This document shows, in pieces, positions 62,666 to 64,000 of a stretch of 64,000 nt of DNA. Where the stretch lies: the NCBI RefSeq assembly GCF_006715055.1, contig NZ_VFMN01000001.1:2728001-2792000 (forward strand), in the 5' to 3' direction. Below the pieces are notes generated by a model. The model did no database searches and was not told the DNA's origin. It saw nothing but the letters and a program-made list of their open reading frames with translations. Numbering within the stretch: the first letter of the stretch is position 1; each line of letters opens with the position of its first letter. The translations under genes were made by a program, and so were the position numbers. The stretch is from Lapillicoccus jejuensis. Its GTDB lineage: Bacteria > Actinomycetota > Actinomycetes > Actinomycetales > Dermatophilaceae.

Positions 62666-64000
62666 TCACTCGTTGCTGGTCGTGCCCGACGGGGCGACGG
62701 TGAGCGGCTCGTCGTTCTTGATCATCGTGAAGAGGGCCTTGGCCTTCTCGGTGTCCCACTTGACGGCGATGCCCGCGTTGGAGGTCTGGTAGCTCTCGGT
62801 CGCGATCGGCACGACGAGCGAGAGGGTGTCGCCGCCGTCGACGCCGCGCAGCGCCTGGAGGATGGCGAGCACGTCGGTCGGGCCGGTGTCCTGGCCGACG
62901 TACAGGCCCTTGGCGGAGGCGTCGGCGAACGCCTTCTCCTTCCACGGCACGAGGACCGTCGAGGGGGTCAGTGCCTTGTGCATGATCGCCCCGAGGAACT
63001 GCCGCTGGCGGTCGGCGCGGCCGATGTCGCCGCGCGGGTCGGAGTGCCGGGCTCGGACGTAGCCGAGCGCGGTCGGCCCGCTGAGGGTCTGGCAGCCCTT
63101 CTTGAGGTCGATGGCGGCGTACTGGTCCTTCATGTCGAACGGGACGCAGACCTCGACGCCGCCGAGGCTGTCGACGACGCCGGCGAACCCGGCGAAGCCG
63201 ATCTCGAGGTAGCCGTCGACGTGGATCCCGGTGTTCTGCTCGATCGTCGCCTCGAGCAGCTTGGGGCCGCCGAAGGCGAAGGAGGCGTTGATCTTGTTGC
63301 TCTTGTAGCCCGGGATCGGGACGTAGGAGTCACGCGGGAAGGAGATGAGCGCGGCCTTCCCGCCGCCGTCGGGGACGTGGACCATGATGATCGAGTCGGT
63401 CCGCTGGCCGATGTCGCCGCCCTGGGCGTTGAGCTGCTGCTGCTGGGCCTGGGTCAGGCCCTCGCGGCCGTCGGAGCCGACGAGCAGGTAGTTGCGGCCC
63501 GCGGTGTCCGTGGGGCGGTCGCCCGCGGGGGCGTCGGCGACGCGCTGGACGTGGTTCCACGCGTTCCACGGGATCCACGCCTCGACCGCGACGTAGGCGA
63601 GCAGGAGCAGGACGACGAGCGCGGTGCCGGTCCGCAGCAGCCGCCGGCGGCGCGTACGACGCCCCCCGGGCCGCCCGTCCCCGCCGCGCCCGCCCGGACC
63701 ACCGGGGCCCGGACCGCCGGGACCGACCGGGCCGTCGGGGCGACGCTCGGGGGCGGGACCGCGCGAGCGGCGCGGGGCCGGGGCGGCGTACCCCTCGTCC
63801 TCGGGGAACAGGGTGCCGGCGGGTGCGCGCCGGGCCGCCCGCTGCGGGGAGCGGACCGCCGACCGCGCGCCCCCGCGGCCGGTGCGGCCGTCGCGGGCGT
63901 CGCGCGTGTCGACGGTGAAGGCGTCGCCGCCGGCGGGGGCGGCGCCGGCGGCCTGGCGGGTGTCGACCTCGAAGGGCTGGTCGTCCCAGACCTCGTCGTC
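62666..64000 (-). CDS. LytR-CpsA-Psr (LCP) family protein, N-terminus outside window
   Basis: The frame is open to base 64000, giving 444 visible residues. A long Arg/Gly/Pro-rich cytoplasmic tail leads to one membrane span (TALVVLLLLAYVAVEAWIPW) and the LCP catalytic domain. Key motifs are RTDSIIMVHVP, SFPRDSYVPIP with the conserved Arg, NKINASFAFGG and RARHSDPRGDIGRADRQRQFL. LCP enzymes attach teichoic acids or arabinogalactan-like polymers to peptidoglycan. The tail has two FxVDTR repeats (FEVDTR and FTVDTR), possibly phospho-Thr sites for FHA-domain partners. Confidence 0.92.
   Translation of the reverse strand, partial: DDEVWDDQPFEVDTRQAAGAAPAGGDAFTVDTRDARDGRTGRGGARSAVRSPQRAARRAPAGTLFPEDEGYAAPAPRRSRGPAPERRPDGPVGPGGPGPGGPGGRGGDGRPGGRRTRRRRLLRTGTALVVLLLLAYVAVEAWIPWNAWNHVQRVADAPAGDRPTDTAGRNYLLVGSDGREGLTQAQQQQLNAQGGDIGQRTDSIIMVHVPDGGGKAALISFPRDSYVPIPGYKSNKINASFAFGGPKLLEATIEQNTGIHVDGYLEIGFAGFAGVVDSLGGVEVCVPFDMKDQYAAIDLKKGCQTLSGPTALGYVRARHSDPRGDIGRADRQRQFLGAIMHKALTPSTVLVPWKEKAFADASAKGLYVGQDTGPTDVLAILQALRGVDGGDTLSLVVPIATESYQTSNAGIAVKWDTEKAKALFTMIKNDEPLTVAPSGTTSNE

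Overview
This is 64 kb of high-GC actinobacterial chromosome. Many starts are GTG, and many neighbouring genes overlap by four bases (GTGA or ATGA). It carries an F420 synthase gene, an F420-type LLM oxidoreductase and an acyl-CoA carboxylase epsilon subunit. The run pccB/accD5-accE and birA-(GtrA)-purK-purE-acyl-CoA dehydrogenase, with maf nearby, recalls the mycobacterial accD5/accE5/birA/purK/purE/fadE25/maf neighbourhood. Gene content suggests Micrococcales, perhaps Intrasporangiaceae-like; that placement is an inference from gene content only.

Layout. 1-3.2 kb: 3' part of fbiC, then a beta-propeller lipoprotein and a divergent NodB-type lipoprotein. 3.3-7.9 kb: a MerR regulator facing an acyl-CoA dehydrogenase/carboxyltransferase operon across a perfect 22-bp palindrome, then a GT-C mannosyltransferase-like membrane protein. 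8-13.6 kb: maf, an Na+/H+ antiporter with a UBP zinc finger, an MFS carrier and a DUF885 peptidase-like protein, all on the minus strand. 14-18.5 kb: an XRE protein, an HD hydrolase and the TldD/PmbA pair. 18.5-29.7 kb: the housekeeping core (accE, pccB, birA, adenylate cyclase, a two-component system, GtrA protein, purK, purE, LLM oxidoreductase, SDR, acyl-CoA dehydrogenase). 29.7-40.7 kb: an envelope/redox cluster. It holds an FMN-reductase-like protein, two GT-C transferases with overlapping 3' ends, a b-type cytochrome, a short SUOX-type molybdopterin protein, a DUF2064-methyltransferase fusion, GT2, a second two-component system, a zinc-ribbon epimerase and a nucleotidyltransferase. 40.7-46 kb: an RpiR regulator with a polar amino-acid ABC importer, then a CmtR-like ArsR repressor with a CDF metal exporter. 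46.3-50 kb: a GGDEF-EAL protein and an IS110 element whose 5' noncoding region folds like a bridge RNA. 50-53.9 kb: a membrane protein, a ROK repressor and xylose isomerase. 53.9-62.6 kb: a zinc alcohol dehydrogenase, the scar of an HTH-MNT/HepT toxin-antitoxin locus, TetR plus an MMPL exporter, and a heterodimeric ABC exporter. The window ends inside an LCP-family protein.

Most notable are five things. (1) A family of about 35-bp perfect palindromes occurs in four copies with compensatory base changes. (2) The IS110 element has a nested-stem candidate bridge RNA. (3) An ABC exporter pair has lost complementary ATPase motifs, leaving exactly one intact composite site. (4) Several regulator-operator pairs can be read directly (MerR, RpiR, ROK, TetR). 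(5) Eleven genes have a TANNNT box 6-9 nt before the start codon and no Shine-Dalgarno sequence, which points to widespread leaderless transcripts.
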